This document shows, piece after piece, positions 8,633 to 16,844 of a DNA stretch of 40,212 nucleotides. Location: positions 1 through 40,212 of the forward strand of contig JAILCK010000194.1 in NCBI GenBank assembly GCA_024680435.1, in the 5' to 3' direction. The first letter of the stretch is position 1, and each line of letters begins with the position of its first letter. The position numbers were made by a program, and so were the translations under genes. The notes beneath the pieces were generated by a model that saw only the letters and a program-made list of their open reading frames with translations, had not been told where the DNA came from and did no database searches. The stretch is from Lachnospiraceae bacterium. Lineage in GTDB: Bacteria > Bacillota > Clostridia > Lachnospirales > Lachnospiraceae.

Positions 8633-9736
8633 ATGGAAATTACAGTAACAAGCAAAAAAGTAAGTAGCTACAATATTGTGACTAAAGAATCATTTGAAGA
8701 TTTATCTTCAATATTAATTGATATTTTTCCTGATATAAAGTGTGTATGTCTGGTTTCTGATTCAAACGTGTTTCCTTTATATGAAAAGGAAGTAAAAGAA
8801 GAACTTAAGAAAATTAAGGGTTTAAAGATACATGAATATGTATTCAAAGCAGGTGAGGCTTCAAAAGATATGTCGGTAGTTGAAGATCTTGCCAAATATC
8901 TTTTATCGGTTAATTTTTCAAGATCTGACGTTATAATCAGTATCGGCGGAGGCGTTGTTTCTGATCTTTCGGGATTTGTTGCATCCATCTACAAAAGAGG
9001 AGTGGCCCATGTAAATTTGCCCACCACTTTACTTGCCATGGCGGATGCTTCTATCGGCGGCAAAACCGGCGTTGATTTTGAAGGCATCAAAAATACAATA
9101 GGTGCATTTGATATGCCTTCTTTAATCTATATGAATCTTTCTACTCTTAATACTTTGCCGGACAGAGAGTATTATTCAGGCTTTGCGGAAATCATGAAGC
9201 ATGGCCTTATTGCAGATCAAAAGTTCTACATGTGGCTTATTGATAACATGTATGAAATCTGTGATAAAGATAAAGAAACCATTGCTCAAATGCTTGAAAC
9301 CTCTATCAATATTAAAAAAGCAGTTGTTGAAAGAGATCCTCTTGAAAAGGGTGACAGAGCTTTACTTAATTTCGGTCATTCAATCGGCCACGCGGTTGAA
9401 AGTTATTTTGAGGGAGAATACCTTCACGGGGAAGCAATTTCTTTAGGATGCGTTGCGGAAGCATATATATCATGGAAGAGTAATATGATTTCAATGGAAG
9501 ATTATTATGAAATAAGAGATATGTTTGTTCCCTTTAATCTTCCGATTTCGATTCAAGTAGACAAAAAAGCCGAAGAAGAGATTTTTAAAAGACTTTTAAA
9601 CGATAAGAAAAATGATATTAATTCAATTAATATTGTTTTGCTTAATAAAATCGGTAAGGCCTCCCTTGTTAAAGGCGTTGATCAAAATCTTATTAAAGAA
9701 GCGATAAGTGAAATTAACTTTAAAGACGAGGATTAA
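8633..9736 (+). CDS. aroB: 3-dehydroquinate synthase
   Basis: ISIGGGVVSDLSGFVASIYKRGVAHVNLPTTLLAMADASIGGKTGVDFEGIKNTIGAF; LNFGHSIGHAVE. Confidence 0.96.
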   Translation: MEITVTSKKVSSYNIVTKESFEDLSSILIDIFPDIKCVCLVSDSNVFPLYEKEVKEELKKIKGLKIHEYVFKAGEASKDMSVVEDLAKYLLSVNFSRSDVIISIGGGVVSDLSGFVASIYKRGVAHVNLPTTLLAMADASIGGKTGVDFEGIKNTIGAFDMPSLIYMNLSTLNTLPDREYYSGFAEIMKHGLIADQKFYMWLIDNMYEICDKDKETIAQMLETSINIKKAVVERDPLEKGDRALLNFGHSIGHAVESYFEGEYLHGEAISLGCVAEAYISWKSNMISMEDYYEIRDMFVPFNLPISIQVDKKAEEEIFKRLLNDKKNDINSINIVLLNKIGKASLVKGVDQNLIKEAISEINFKDED

Positions 9737-9738
9737 TT

Positions 9739-10272
9739 GTGAATTCTAAAGCCATCAACAAAAAAACATTATATATTATAGATGTAATTCTGTTTATTTT
9801 AGGCTTAACGATTGATAGAATAAGCAAACATTTTGCAATAATTAAGCTTAAGGACCATCCTTCCGTTTCAATTATAGACGGCATAATGGAGTTTAGGTAT
9901 TTGGAAAATACAGGAGCCGCGTTCGGGCTTTTAAAAAATCAAAAATCCTTCTTTGTTTTAGTGGCGGTCTTTGTTACTCTCGCAGCTTTATATGTTATGG
10001 TTAAGACTCCGGCAAAGAAAAAGTATGTATCAACTCATATATATCTGTCTTTTATTCTTTGCGGAGCAATCGGTAACTTAATTGACAGGGTGATGTATGG
10101 CTTTGTGGTAGATTTCATTTATATAAGTATAATAAATTTCCCTATCTTTAATGTGGCAGATATATTTGTTACCGTATCGACACTTCTAATAGCTATTTTA
10201 CTTTTGTTTGTTTATAAAGAGGATGATTTAAACTTCTTAAGGCTTGTAGAAAAGAAATTAAGAGATATATAG
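9739..10272 (+). CDS. lspA: Lipoprotein signal peptidase (signal peptidase II)
   Basis: RYLENTGAAFGLLKNQ, GAIGNLIDRVMYGFVVDFI, FNVADIFVTVS. GTG start. Confidence 0.94.
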   Translation: MNSKAINKKTLYIIDVILFILGLTIDRISKHFAIIKLKDHPSVSIIDGIMEFRYLENTGAAFGLLKNQKSFFVLVAVFVTLAALYVMVKTPAKKKYVSTHIYLSFILCGAIGNLIDRVMYGFVVDFIYISIINFPIFNVADIFVTVSTLLIAILLLFVYKEDDLNFLRLVEKKLRDI

Positions 10273-10279
10273 GTGTTTA

Positions 10280-11197
10280 ATGAAAGAATACGTATTTTTA
10301 GTTTCGGAAGATGATGAAGGAGAAAGAGTCGATAAGTATTTGGCATTGATTCTTCCGTCTCTTTCGCGCTCTTATATACAAAAGCAGATAGATGATGGCT
10401 TACTTACAATTAATTCCGTAGTAAAAAAATCTAATTACAGATTAAAATCGGATGACGAGATTAAACTGCAGGTTCCTGATTCTGTTGAACCTGATATAAA
10501 GCCTCAAAATATCCCTCTTGATATAGTTTATGAAGATGAGGACGTTTGTATAGTCAATAAGCCTCAGGGGATGGTGGTGCACCCAAGCGCGGGCCACTAT
10601 GAAGATACCCTTGTAAATGCATTGTTATATCATTTAAACGGTAGATTAAGCGGCATTAACGGTGTTTTGAGGCCTGGTATAGTTCATAGAATAGATAAAG
10701 ACACATCGGGACTTTTAATAATTTGCAAAAATGATTTTTCACATGGTAAAATTGCCGCTCAATTAAAAGAGCATTCCGCAAACAGGATTTATCATGCTAT
10801 TGTTCATGGCGTTTTAAAGGATGATGAAGGTACGATTGATACTTATATAGAAAGAAATCCTTTAGACAGAAAGAAAATGTGTGTATCAAATTCCGGAAAA
10901 AGAGCAATAACTCATTACAAAGTTTTGGAGCGTTTTAAAGATTATACGTATATAGAGTTAAAGCTTGAAACAGGAAGAACTCACCAGATCAGAGTCCATA
11001 TGTCTCATATCGGTCACCCTTTAATGGGTGATCCTGTATATATGCCAAGAAAAGAACCCATTCACTGTGCGGGACAGATGCTTCACGCAAAGAGCATAGG
11101 TTTTGTAAGCCCTTCAAAGAATGAGTATATTGAATTTGATTCGGATTTACCGGATCACTTTAAAAAGGCCTTAGAATACTTACGAAACAAAAAATAA
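10280..11197 (+). CDS. rluD: RluD-family 23S rRNA pseudouridine synthase
   Basis: S4-like N-terminus; NKPQGMVVHPSAGH, GIVHRIDKDTSGLLIICKN, LETGRTHQIRVHMSHIGHPLMGDPVY. Confidence 0.94.
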   Translation: MKEYVFLVSEDDEGERVDKYLALILPSLSRSYIQKQIDDGLLTINSVVKKSNYRLKSDDEIKLQVPDSVEPDIKPQNIPLDIVYEDEDVCIVNKPQGMVVHPSAGHYEDTLVNALLYHLNGRLSGINGVLRPGIVHRIDKDTSGLLIICKNDFSHGKIAAQLKEHSANRIYHAIVHGVLKDDEGTIDTYIERNPLDRKKMCVSNSGKRAITHYKVLERFKDYTYIELKLETGRTHQIRVHMSHIGHPLMGDPVYMPRKEPIHCAGQMLHAKSIGFVSPSKNEYIEFDSDLPDHFKKALEYLRNKK

Positions 11198-11204
11198 AAA
11201 ATCA

Positions 11205-11233
11205 TTGACAAAGGGTATTTACCTTGTTATTAT
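11205..11233 (+). promoter_or_regulatory. Sigma-A promoter for the rplU-prp-rpmA operon
   Basis: TTGACA (11205-11210), 17 bp spacer, TATTAT (11228-11233). Confidence 0.8.
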
Positions 11234-11240
11234 ATTTGAG

Positions 11241-11346
11241 TATGCCGCACAGTGAGGTATAAGTATGTACAATTACATGTTTACATAATTGTATATCACC
11301 GAAGCTGGCGAGTAAAACCATAAATGGTTTAGATATAGGAGGTACA
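11241..11346 (+). promoter_or_regulatory. Probable ribosomal protein L21 leader RNA
   Basis: Structured 5' UTR directly upstream of rplU with conserved-looking CCGCAC...GAGGTA...CCGAAGCTGGCGAG blocks, a TACAATTA/TAATTGTA hairpin (11268-11293) and an AAACCAT/ATGGTTT hairpin (11315-11330) just before the aggagg RBS. Assigned from position and motif resemblance to the Firmicutes L21 leader; no covariance search was run. Confidence 0.7.
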
Positions 11347-11350
11347 AACT

Positions 11351-11656
11351 ATGTACGCTATTATTGCTACCGGAGGAAAGCAGTATAAGGTTTCCGAGGG
11401 CGATGTAATCCGTGTTGAGAAGCTCGACGCAGAAGCAGGAGCATCTGTTACATTTGATAACGTAATCGCTGTTAGCGCTGATAAGCTTAAAGTTGGTAAG
11501 GACGTTGCTGATGCAAACGTTACTGCTACTGTATTAGATCAGGGCAAGGCTAAAAAGGTTATCGTTTACAAGTACAAGAGAAAAACGGGTTATCACAAGA
11601 AGAACGGTCATAGACAAGCATACACTCAGGTTAAGATTGAAAAGATTAACGCGTAA
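11351..11656 (+). CDS. rplU: 50S ribosomal protein L21
   Basis: [25 protein letters not shown]... [23 protein letters not shown]. Confidence 0.98.
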   Translation: MYAIIATGGKQYKVSEGDVIRVEKLDAEAGASVTFDNVIAVSADKLKVGKDVADANVTATVLDQGKAKKVIVYKYKRKTGYHKKNGHRQAYTQVKIEKINA

Positions 11657-11667
11657 TACGGTGTAAT

Positions 11668-11997
11668 ATGACGGAAGTAACCATATATCGTAACAAAGAT
11701 AATAAATATGTTGGCTTTGAAAGCAAGGGTCATTCAGATTTTGCAAAAGCAGGAAAAGATATAGTATGTGCTGCAATTTCGATTCTTACAATCAATTGCG
11801 CCAACTCAATTGATGAGATAGCTCATGTAAAGTGTGATGTATCTCAAAAAGACGGTTATCTTAAGGTTATGGTAAGAGATTTCGATAATGATATAGTTCA
11901 GTTATTTATCGAATCCATGAAACTTGGATTGAATGAAATCCAAAATGATTATCCTAAGAATTTGAAACTGACAATAGGAGGTGTAGACCATGATTAA
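11668..11997 (+). CDS. prp: Ribosomal-processing cysteine protease Prp (YsxB family)
   Basis: [24 protein letters not shown] (His/Cys motif). Between rplU and rpmA as in Firmicutes. Confidence 0.93.
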   Translation: MTEVTIYRNKDNKYVGFESKGHSDFAKAGKDIVCAAISILTINCANSIDEIAHVKCDVSQKDGYLKVMVRDFDNDIVQLFIESMKLGLNEIQNDYPKNLKLTIGGVDHD

Positions 11998-12274
11998 ATT
12001 GAACCTTCAATTATTCGCTCATAAAAAGGGTGTTGGTTCTACCAAGAACGGTAGAGACTCTGAATCTAAGAGATTAGGTGCGAAGAGAGCAGACGGACAG
12101 TTCGTTAAAGCCGGCAACATTTTATATAGACAGCGTGGTACAAAGATTCATCCCGGTGTTAATGTTGGACGCGGTGGTGACGACACATTATTCGCGCTTG
12201 TTGATGGTGTTGTTCGCTTTGAAAGATCAGGAAGAGACAAGAAGCAGGCTTCTGTTTATCCTGTAGAAAAGTAA
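11990..12274 (+). CDS. rpmA: 50S ribosomal protein L27 with cleavable N-terminal extension
   Basis: [56 protein letters not shown]. Confidence 0.98.
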   Translation: MIKLNLQLFAHKKGVGSTKNGRDSESKRLGAKRADGQFVKAGNILYRQRGTKIHPGVNVGRGGDDTLFALVDGVVRFERSGRDKKQASVYPVEK

Positions 12275-12293
12275 TTTTCGAACTTTCGCTTTT

Positions 12294-12325
12294 AAAAGGG
12301 TTTCGTACTTACGAAACCCTTTTTT
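12294..12325 (+). terminator. Rho-independent terminator after rpmA
   Basis: aaaagggtttcgta / tacgaaaccctttt stem with T-run. Confidence 0.88.
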
Positions 12326-12328
12326 GTA

Positions 12329-12356
12329 TAACTACACGCCAAAAAGAGTGTAGTTA
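12329..12356. repeat. 9-bp inverted repeat upstream of obgE
   Basis: TAACTACAC (12329-12337), 10-nt spacer, GTGTAGTTA (12348-12356). Confidence 0.7.
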
Positions 12357-12403
12357 CCAAAAAAAGTTTATGGTAGAATTGTTTTTATAAAGCGAGGTAA
12401 TCT

Positions 12404-13690
12404 ATGTTTGCAGACAGAGCTAAAATATATGTAAGAAGTGGTAAAGGCGGAGACGGACACGTTTCTTTCAGAAGAGAAAAGTACGTTCCCGACGGTGGTC
12501 CTGACGGCGGAGACGGCGGACACGGCGGAAGCGTTATTTTTCAAATAGATGAAGGTATGAATACCCTTACCGAATACCGTTTTAATAAGCACTTTCACGC
12601 TCAAGACGGAGAACCGGGCGGCAAAAAGAATTGTCGCGGTAAAGACGGTGAAGATATTGTCTTAAAAGTTCCGGAAGGAACTGTAATTAAAGACGAAGCC
12701 AGCGGGAAAATATTACTCGATATGTCAGGAGATAACAGAAGAGTGGTATTTTTAGAAGGCGGAAGAGGCGGTCTTGGAAACCAGCATTATGCCACCAGCA
12801 CTATGCAGGCTCCCAAATACGCAAAGCCGGGTCAACCGGCAAAAGAACTTACCATTTTAATGGAGCTTAAATCCATTGCCGATGTCGGATTGGTAGGCTT
12901 TCCAAACGTTGGTAAATCGACACTTCTTTCGGTTATTTCAAATGCTAAGCCTAAAATTGCAAACTATCATTTCACCACCCTTCAACCCAATTTAGGTGTA
13001 GTAGATATGGAGGGTGTCGGTGGCTTTGTGGTTGCTGACATTCCGGGACTTGTTGAAGGAGCCAGTGAGGGCGTTGGCTTAGGCCTTGATTTCCTTCGCC
13101 ATATTGAAAGAACAAGGATTTTGGTTCATGTAATCGATGCGGCATCGACAGAAGGAAGAGACCCCATAGCTGATATTTATGCAATAAATGAAGAGTTAAA
13201 GAAATACGGCTCTGACGTAGCCAAAAAGCCGCAAATCATCGCTGCAAACAAGATGGATGTTTGTGAGGATAAAGAAGCTGTTATAGCTAAGCTAAAAAAA
13301 GAATTTGAGCCTCAGGGATACGAAGTATTTCCGATAAGCGGTGCAACGAAAGAAGGCGTAAGGCCTTTACTATTACATATTTACGAGCTTCTTTCGAAAT
13401 ATCCTAAGAAATCCATCACCTTTGAGCCTGAAATGGTTCCCGAATTTGGCGGTTTGTACTCAAACGAACCTTTCGAAGTTACATACGATGCCAAAGAAAA
13501 ACAATATGTTGTTGAAGGCCCCAGAATCGAGAAGATGCTTGGTTACACCAACCTTGATTCCGAAAAAGGATTTAAATTCTTCCAAGAATTCCTTAAAGAT
13601 AACGGAATTTTGGATAGGCTTGAAGAACTTGGTATTAAAGAGGGCGATACCGTTAAGATGTATGGTTTTTCTTTTGATTATTATAAATAA
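12404..13690 (+). CDS. obgE: GTPase ObgE/CgtA
   Basis: Gly-rich Obg domain, GFPNVGKSTLLS, DIPGLVEGA, NKMD, C-terminal OCT domain. Confidence 0.98.
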   Translation: MFADRAKIYVRSGKGGDGHVSFRREKYVPDGGPDGGDGGHGGSVIFQIDEGMNTLTEYRFNKHFHAQDGEPGGKKNCRGKDGEDIVLKVPEGTVIKDEASGKILLDMSGDNRRVVFLEGGRGGLGNQHYATSTMQAPKYAKPGQPAKELTILMELKSIADVGLVGFPNVGKSTLLSVISNAKPKIANYHFTTLQPNLGVVDMEGVGGFVVADIPGLVEGASEGVGLGLDFLRHIERTRILVHVIDAASTEGRDPIADIYAINEELKKYGSDVAKKPQIIAANKMDVCEDKEAVIAKLKKEFEPQGYEVFPISGATKEGVRPLLLHIYELLSKYPKKSITFEPEMVPEFGGLYSNEPFEVTYDAKEKQYVVEGPRIEKMLGYTNLDSEKGFKFFQEFLKDNGILDRLEELGIKEGDTVKMYGFSFDYYK

Positions 13691-13702
13691 AGAGAGGATA
13701 AT

Positions 13703-13993
13703 ATGAACTCAAGACAAAGAGCTTATTTAAAGAGTCTTGCAAGCAATCTTTCTCCTGTATTTCAGATTGGTAAAAGTACCCTTACTCCGGAAATTACAGA
13801 AGCTGTAAGAGAATGCTTTAATACTCATGAACTTATAAAAATTACAGTTTTAAACAATTGTACCGAAGACCCCAAGGATATTGCACAGGTTTTGGCGGAA
13901 AGAACCGGATCACAGGTAGTCCAGGTAATAGGAAAGAAGATTGTCTTATATAAAGAAGATAAAAAGAACAAAAAAATTGAACTTCCCAAATAA
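13703..13993 (+). CDS. yhbY: YhbY family CRM-domain RNA-binding protein
   Basis: RAYLKSLASNLSPVFQIGKSTLTPEITEAVRECFNTHELIKITVL...GSQVVQVIGKKIVLYK. Confidence 0.95.
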   Translation: MNSRQRAYLKSLASNLSPVFQIGKSTLTPEITEAVRECFNTHELIKITVLNNCTEDPKDIAQVLAERTGSQVVQVIGKKIVLYKEDKKNKKIELPK

Positions 13994-14008
13994 ATACGTG
14001 AGGGCAAA

Positions 14009-14620
14009 ATGAAGATAGGACTATTCGGAGGAACATTTGATCCGATTCATAACGGACATTTATGGATTGCTAAAAGTGCTTTGGAAAGTTGCCTTCTTGA
14101 TAAGGTTATATTCATTCCAAGCGGTATTTCATATATGAAAAACGATGTTTTGGACGTTTATCACAGGGTAAACATGGTAAAGCTCGCAATATCCGATTGT
14201 CCTAAGTTTTATTTATCAACGATTGAAAGTTCTAAAGAAAAAAACAGTTATTCTTATGAGACTGTATCCGAGTATAAAGAAATGTATCCAAATGATGAAT
14301 TATTCTTTATTATCGGGTTTGACAGCTTAGAAAATATGATAAAATGGAAAAATCCGGATATCATATTTGAAAAATCTACTGTTTTGGTGGCTTTAAGAGG
14401 AGATGCCGATGAAGGCAAGGCCAATAATCTTATAGCTTCATATATTGAAAAGTTTAATGCTAAAATAGTAATGATTAAATGCGAGAAAATCGATGTTTCA
14501 TCCACTCAGATAAGACATGATATAAAAACCGGATTGGATGTGAGAAGTTTTCTTCCAGCAAAAGTATATGATTATATTTATAAAAACGTACTTTATAAGG
14601 AGCCGGAAAATGAGAGATAA
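14009..14620 (+). CDS. nadD: Nicotinate-nucleotide adenylyltransferase
   Basis: MKIGLFGGTFDPIHNGHLWIAKSAL; SSTQIRHDIKTG. Confidence 0.96.
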   Translation: MKIGLFGGTFDPIHNGHLWIAKSALESCLLDKVIFIPSGISYMKNDVLDVYHRVNMVKLAISDCPKFYLSTIESSKEKNSYSYETVSEYKEMYPNDELFFIIGFDSLENMIKWKNPDIIFEKSTVLVALRGDADEGKANNLIASYIEKFNAKIVMIKCEKIDVSSTQIRHDIKTGLDVRSFLPAKVYDYIYKNVLYKEPENER

Positions 14621-15188
14621 TGATTTAGACAGCATTAAAAAGAAACTTTCCAAAAAGCTAAAAAAAGACAGATATAATCATGTTGTTGCAGTTTCATATA
14701 TCGCAGCCGCACTTGCCATGAGATACGGATATAATATCAAGAAGGCTGAAGCTGCAGGTCTTGTTCATGACTGTGCAAAAGCTTATAAAACAAAAAAGTT
14801 TATCCCAATGGCAGAGAAGTTTGGAATAGAGTATAACGAGATTGAAAGAAGAAACCCGCAATTACTCCACGCTAAACTCGGTGCTTATTTTGCAAAAAAA
14901 GATTTTGAAATAACTGATCCCGAAATTTTGGACTCGATTATATATCATACCACCGGACGCCCTAACATGACTTTACTTGATAAAATTGTATTTGTGGCTG
15001 ATTATATAGAGCCGGGACGATATAAGCAAAAAAGATTACAAGAAATACGAGAGATGGCCTTTAATGATTTGGATGAATCAATAAGAATGATTCTTTCGGA
15101 CACATTGGAGCATCTTCAGTCAAAAAAATATGCAATAAATCCGATTACGGAAGAAACATATAATTTCTATGTAGGAGAAAAACATTAA
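14610..15188 (+). CDS. yqeK: YqeK family HD-domain Ap4A hydrolase
   Basis: AAGLVHDCAKAY HD motif, LHAKLGAYFAKKDF, YHTTGRPNMTLLDKIVFVADYIEPGR. Start set to ATG 14610 (RBS aaggag); overlaps nadD by 11 bp. Confidence 0.94.
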   Translation: MRDNDLDSIKKKLSKKLKKDRYNHVVAVSYIAAALAMRYGYNIKKAEAAGLVHDCAKAYKTKKFIPMAEKFGIEYNEIERRNPQLLHAKLGAYFAKKDFEITDPEILDSIIYHTTGRPNMTLLDKIVFVADYIEPGRYKQKRLQEIREMAFNDLDESIRMILSDTLEHLQSKKYAINPITEETYNFYVGEKH

Positions 15189-15532
15189 TGGCAGAAATCA
15201 AAGATTACGTAAATAAAGCTGTTGACGCCATCCTAGAGAAAAAAGGTTATGATGTAAAGATCTTAAACATCGAAGGACTATCGCCTATAGCTGATTATTT
15301 TATAATAGCTACAGGTTCAAATCCCAATCAGCTTCACGCTATATGCGATGAAATCAGTGAGACACTTTCTAAAGAAGGATTGCACCCCAAACAAACAGAA
15401 GGTTATCAGCTTGCAAATTGGATTTTGGTTGATTACGGCGATTTCATTATCCATTTGTTCCAACCCGAATCAAGAGACTATTATAACCTTGAAAGAATCT
15501 GGAAAGACGCCAAAACAGAATCAGTTGAATAA
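15188..15532 (+). CDS. rsfS: Ribosome silencing factor RsfS
   Basis: LSPIADYFIIATGSNPNQLHAICDEI, GYQLANWILVDYGDFIIHLFQPESRDYYNLERIWKDA. Confidence 0.96.
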   Translation: MAEIKDYVNKAVDAILEKKGYDVKILNIEGLSPIADYFIIATGSNPNQLHAICDEISETLSKEGLHPKQTEGYQLANWILVDYGDFIIHLFQPESRDYYNLERIWKDAKTESVE

Positions 15533-15539
15533 AAAAATT

Positions 15540-15565
15540 AAGGCAGCCAAATCGGCTGCCTTTTT
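15540..15565 (+). terminator. Rho-independent terminator after rsfS
   Basis: aaggcagcc aaat cggctgcctt followed by T-run, between convergent rsfS and lexA. Confidence 0.8.
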
Positions 15566-15576
15566 ACGTCTATTTT

Positions 15577-16191
15577 TTACTTATAAAATCTGTAAACGCC
15601 AAACACTTTTCCAAGTATTACGCAATCATTTACAATGATAGGCTCCATGGTATCGTTTTCGGGCTGAAGACGAATGTGACCGTTTTCTTTATAAAAGGTC
15701 TTTACTGTAGCGGAATCGTCAATCAACGCAACAACCACATCGCCGTTTGAAGCCGTTTCGGTAGATTCAACCAAAACGCAGTCCCCGTTCATGATGCCGA
15801 TGTTGATCATTGAATCACCCTTTACCTTTAATATAAAGGCCTGATTTCTGGGAACACGTTCCATTGGAATAGGGAAGTAGTATTCAATATTTTGCTCTGC
15901 CAAAATCGGCTGACCTGCAGCAACGGTACCTACAACCGGTATACTTGCGGTTTCGGTACGAACCATTTGAAACGAATCGTCGCAGATTTCTATGGCACGG
16001 GGCTTTGTAGGGTCTTTCTTTATATATCCTTTTTTCTCAAGTGCTTCCAAATGAGCGAAAACAGAAGATGTAGATTTTAAATTAACGCCTTCGCAAATTT
16101 CGCGAACTGACGGCGGATAACCTCTTTCCAAAATAACCTGTTTTAAAAATTCAAGAACTTCCTGTTGCTTTCCTGTAATTCCATTAGCCAT
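15577..16191 (-). CDS. lexA: LexA SOS repressor
   Basis: MANGITGKQQEVLEFLKQ, winged-helix YPPSVREICEGVNLKSTSSVFAHLEALEKKGYI, cleavage site VGTVAAGQP, catalytic GDSM and TVKTFYK. Start set to 16191 with aggagg RBS, not ORF-track 16245. Confidence 0.97.
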   Translation of the reverse strand: MANGITGKQQEVLEFLKQVILERGYPPSVREICEGVNLKSTSSVFAHLEALEKKGYIKKDPTKPRAIEICDDSFQMVRTETASIPVVGTVAAGQPILAEQNIEYYFPIPMERVPRNQAFILKVKGDSMINIGIMNGDCVLVESTETASNGDVVVALIDDSATVKTFYKENGHIRLQPENDTMEPIIVNDCVILGKVFGVYRFYK

Positions 16192-16219
16192 AGGTATTCC
16201 TCCTTTATTTACATAAATC

Positions 16220-16346
16220 ATAACATATGTTCGGCAAATATGCAAACATATATTCAGAAAATTTGTTCGAGAAAAGTGTTGACAAGCGAATAAATGTTCT
16301 GTATTATATAACCATAAGTCAAACGGATGTTCTGAACATCTTTTCG
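16220..16346. promoter_or_regulatory. Cluster of LexA/SOS-box-like sites between lexA and the yneA-like gene
   Basis: Matches to CGAAC-N4-GTTCG: ATAAC-ATAT-GTTCG (16220-16233), CAAAC-ATAT-ATTCA (16243-16256), AGAAA-ATTT-GTTCG (16256-16269), CGAAT-AAAT-GTTCT (16287-16300), TGAAC-ATCT-TTTCG (16333-16346). Confidence 0.75.
16279..16307 (+). promoter_or_regulatory. Promoter of the yneA-like gene with an SOS box inside the spacer
   Basis: TTGACA (16279-16284), 17 bp spacer containing CGAATAAATGTTCT, TATTAT (16302-16307). Confidence 0.8.
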
Positions 16347-16359
16347 ATAAGAGGTAAAT

Positions 16360-16737
16360 ATGAATACAATAGCTAACAGTCGAATCAATTACAGTGAACA
16401 GAGAATTATTAATAACAGAACAAGAAGAGAACGTGAGTTAAAGAGAAGAATTTTAATTTTCTCAATTTCATTAATCCTTTTTGTTATCGCCGCAGTTCTT
16501 ACTTTTTCAATAAAGAGCGTTGCATCCGACGGATCTGAGGCACCTTTATATAAGCATTATGTAAGTGTTCAGATTTCGGCCGGCGATTCGGTTTATGATT
16601 TGGCAAGAGAGTATTATACAGAAGGTTATGATTCATATGACAGCCTTATGGATGAAATCATTTTTATTAATAACCTTTCAGATGAGTCGGTATTAAAAAC
16701 AGGCAATTATCTGGTTATTCCGACTTACAAGAATTAA
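16360..16737 (+). CDS. yneA: YneA-like SOS cell-division suppressor (membrane-anchored LysM-type protein)
   Basis: Single N-terminal TM, C-terminal LysM-like VQISAGDSVYDLAREYY...NNLSDESVLKTGNYLVIPTY. Divergent from lexA with SOS-box promoter. Confidence 0.8.
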   Translation: MNTIANSRINYSEQRIINNRTRRERELKRRILIFSISLILFVIAAVLTFSIKSVASDGSEAPLYKHYVSVQISAGDSVYDLAREYYTEGYDSYDSLMDEIIFINNLSDESVLKTGNYLVIPTYKN

Positions 16738-16810
16738 TTTTATACGTTTCCACATTATATTAATTAACACATAGATTAATATAATTAACCTCATCACAAT
16801 TATCACCCCA

Positions 16811-16840
16811 AAAAACAGCCCGCATATCGGGCTGTTTTTT
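16811..16840. terminator. Bidirectional Rho-independent terminator between yneA-like gene and hybrid kinase
   Basis: aaaaacagcccg catat cgggctgtttttt. Confidence 0.85.
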
Positions 16841-16844
16841 AACT

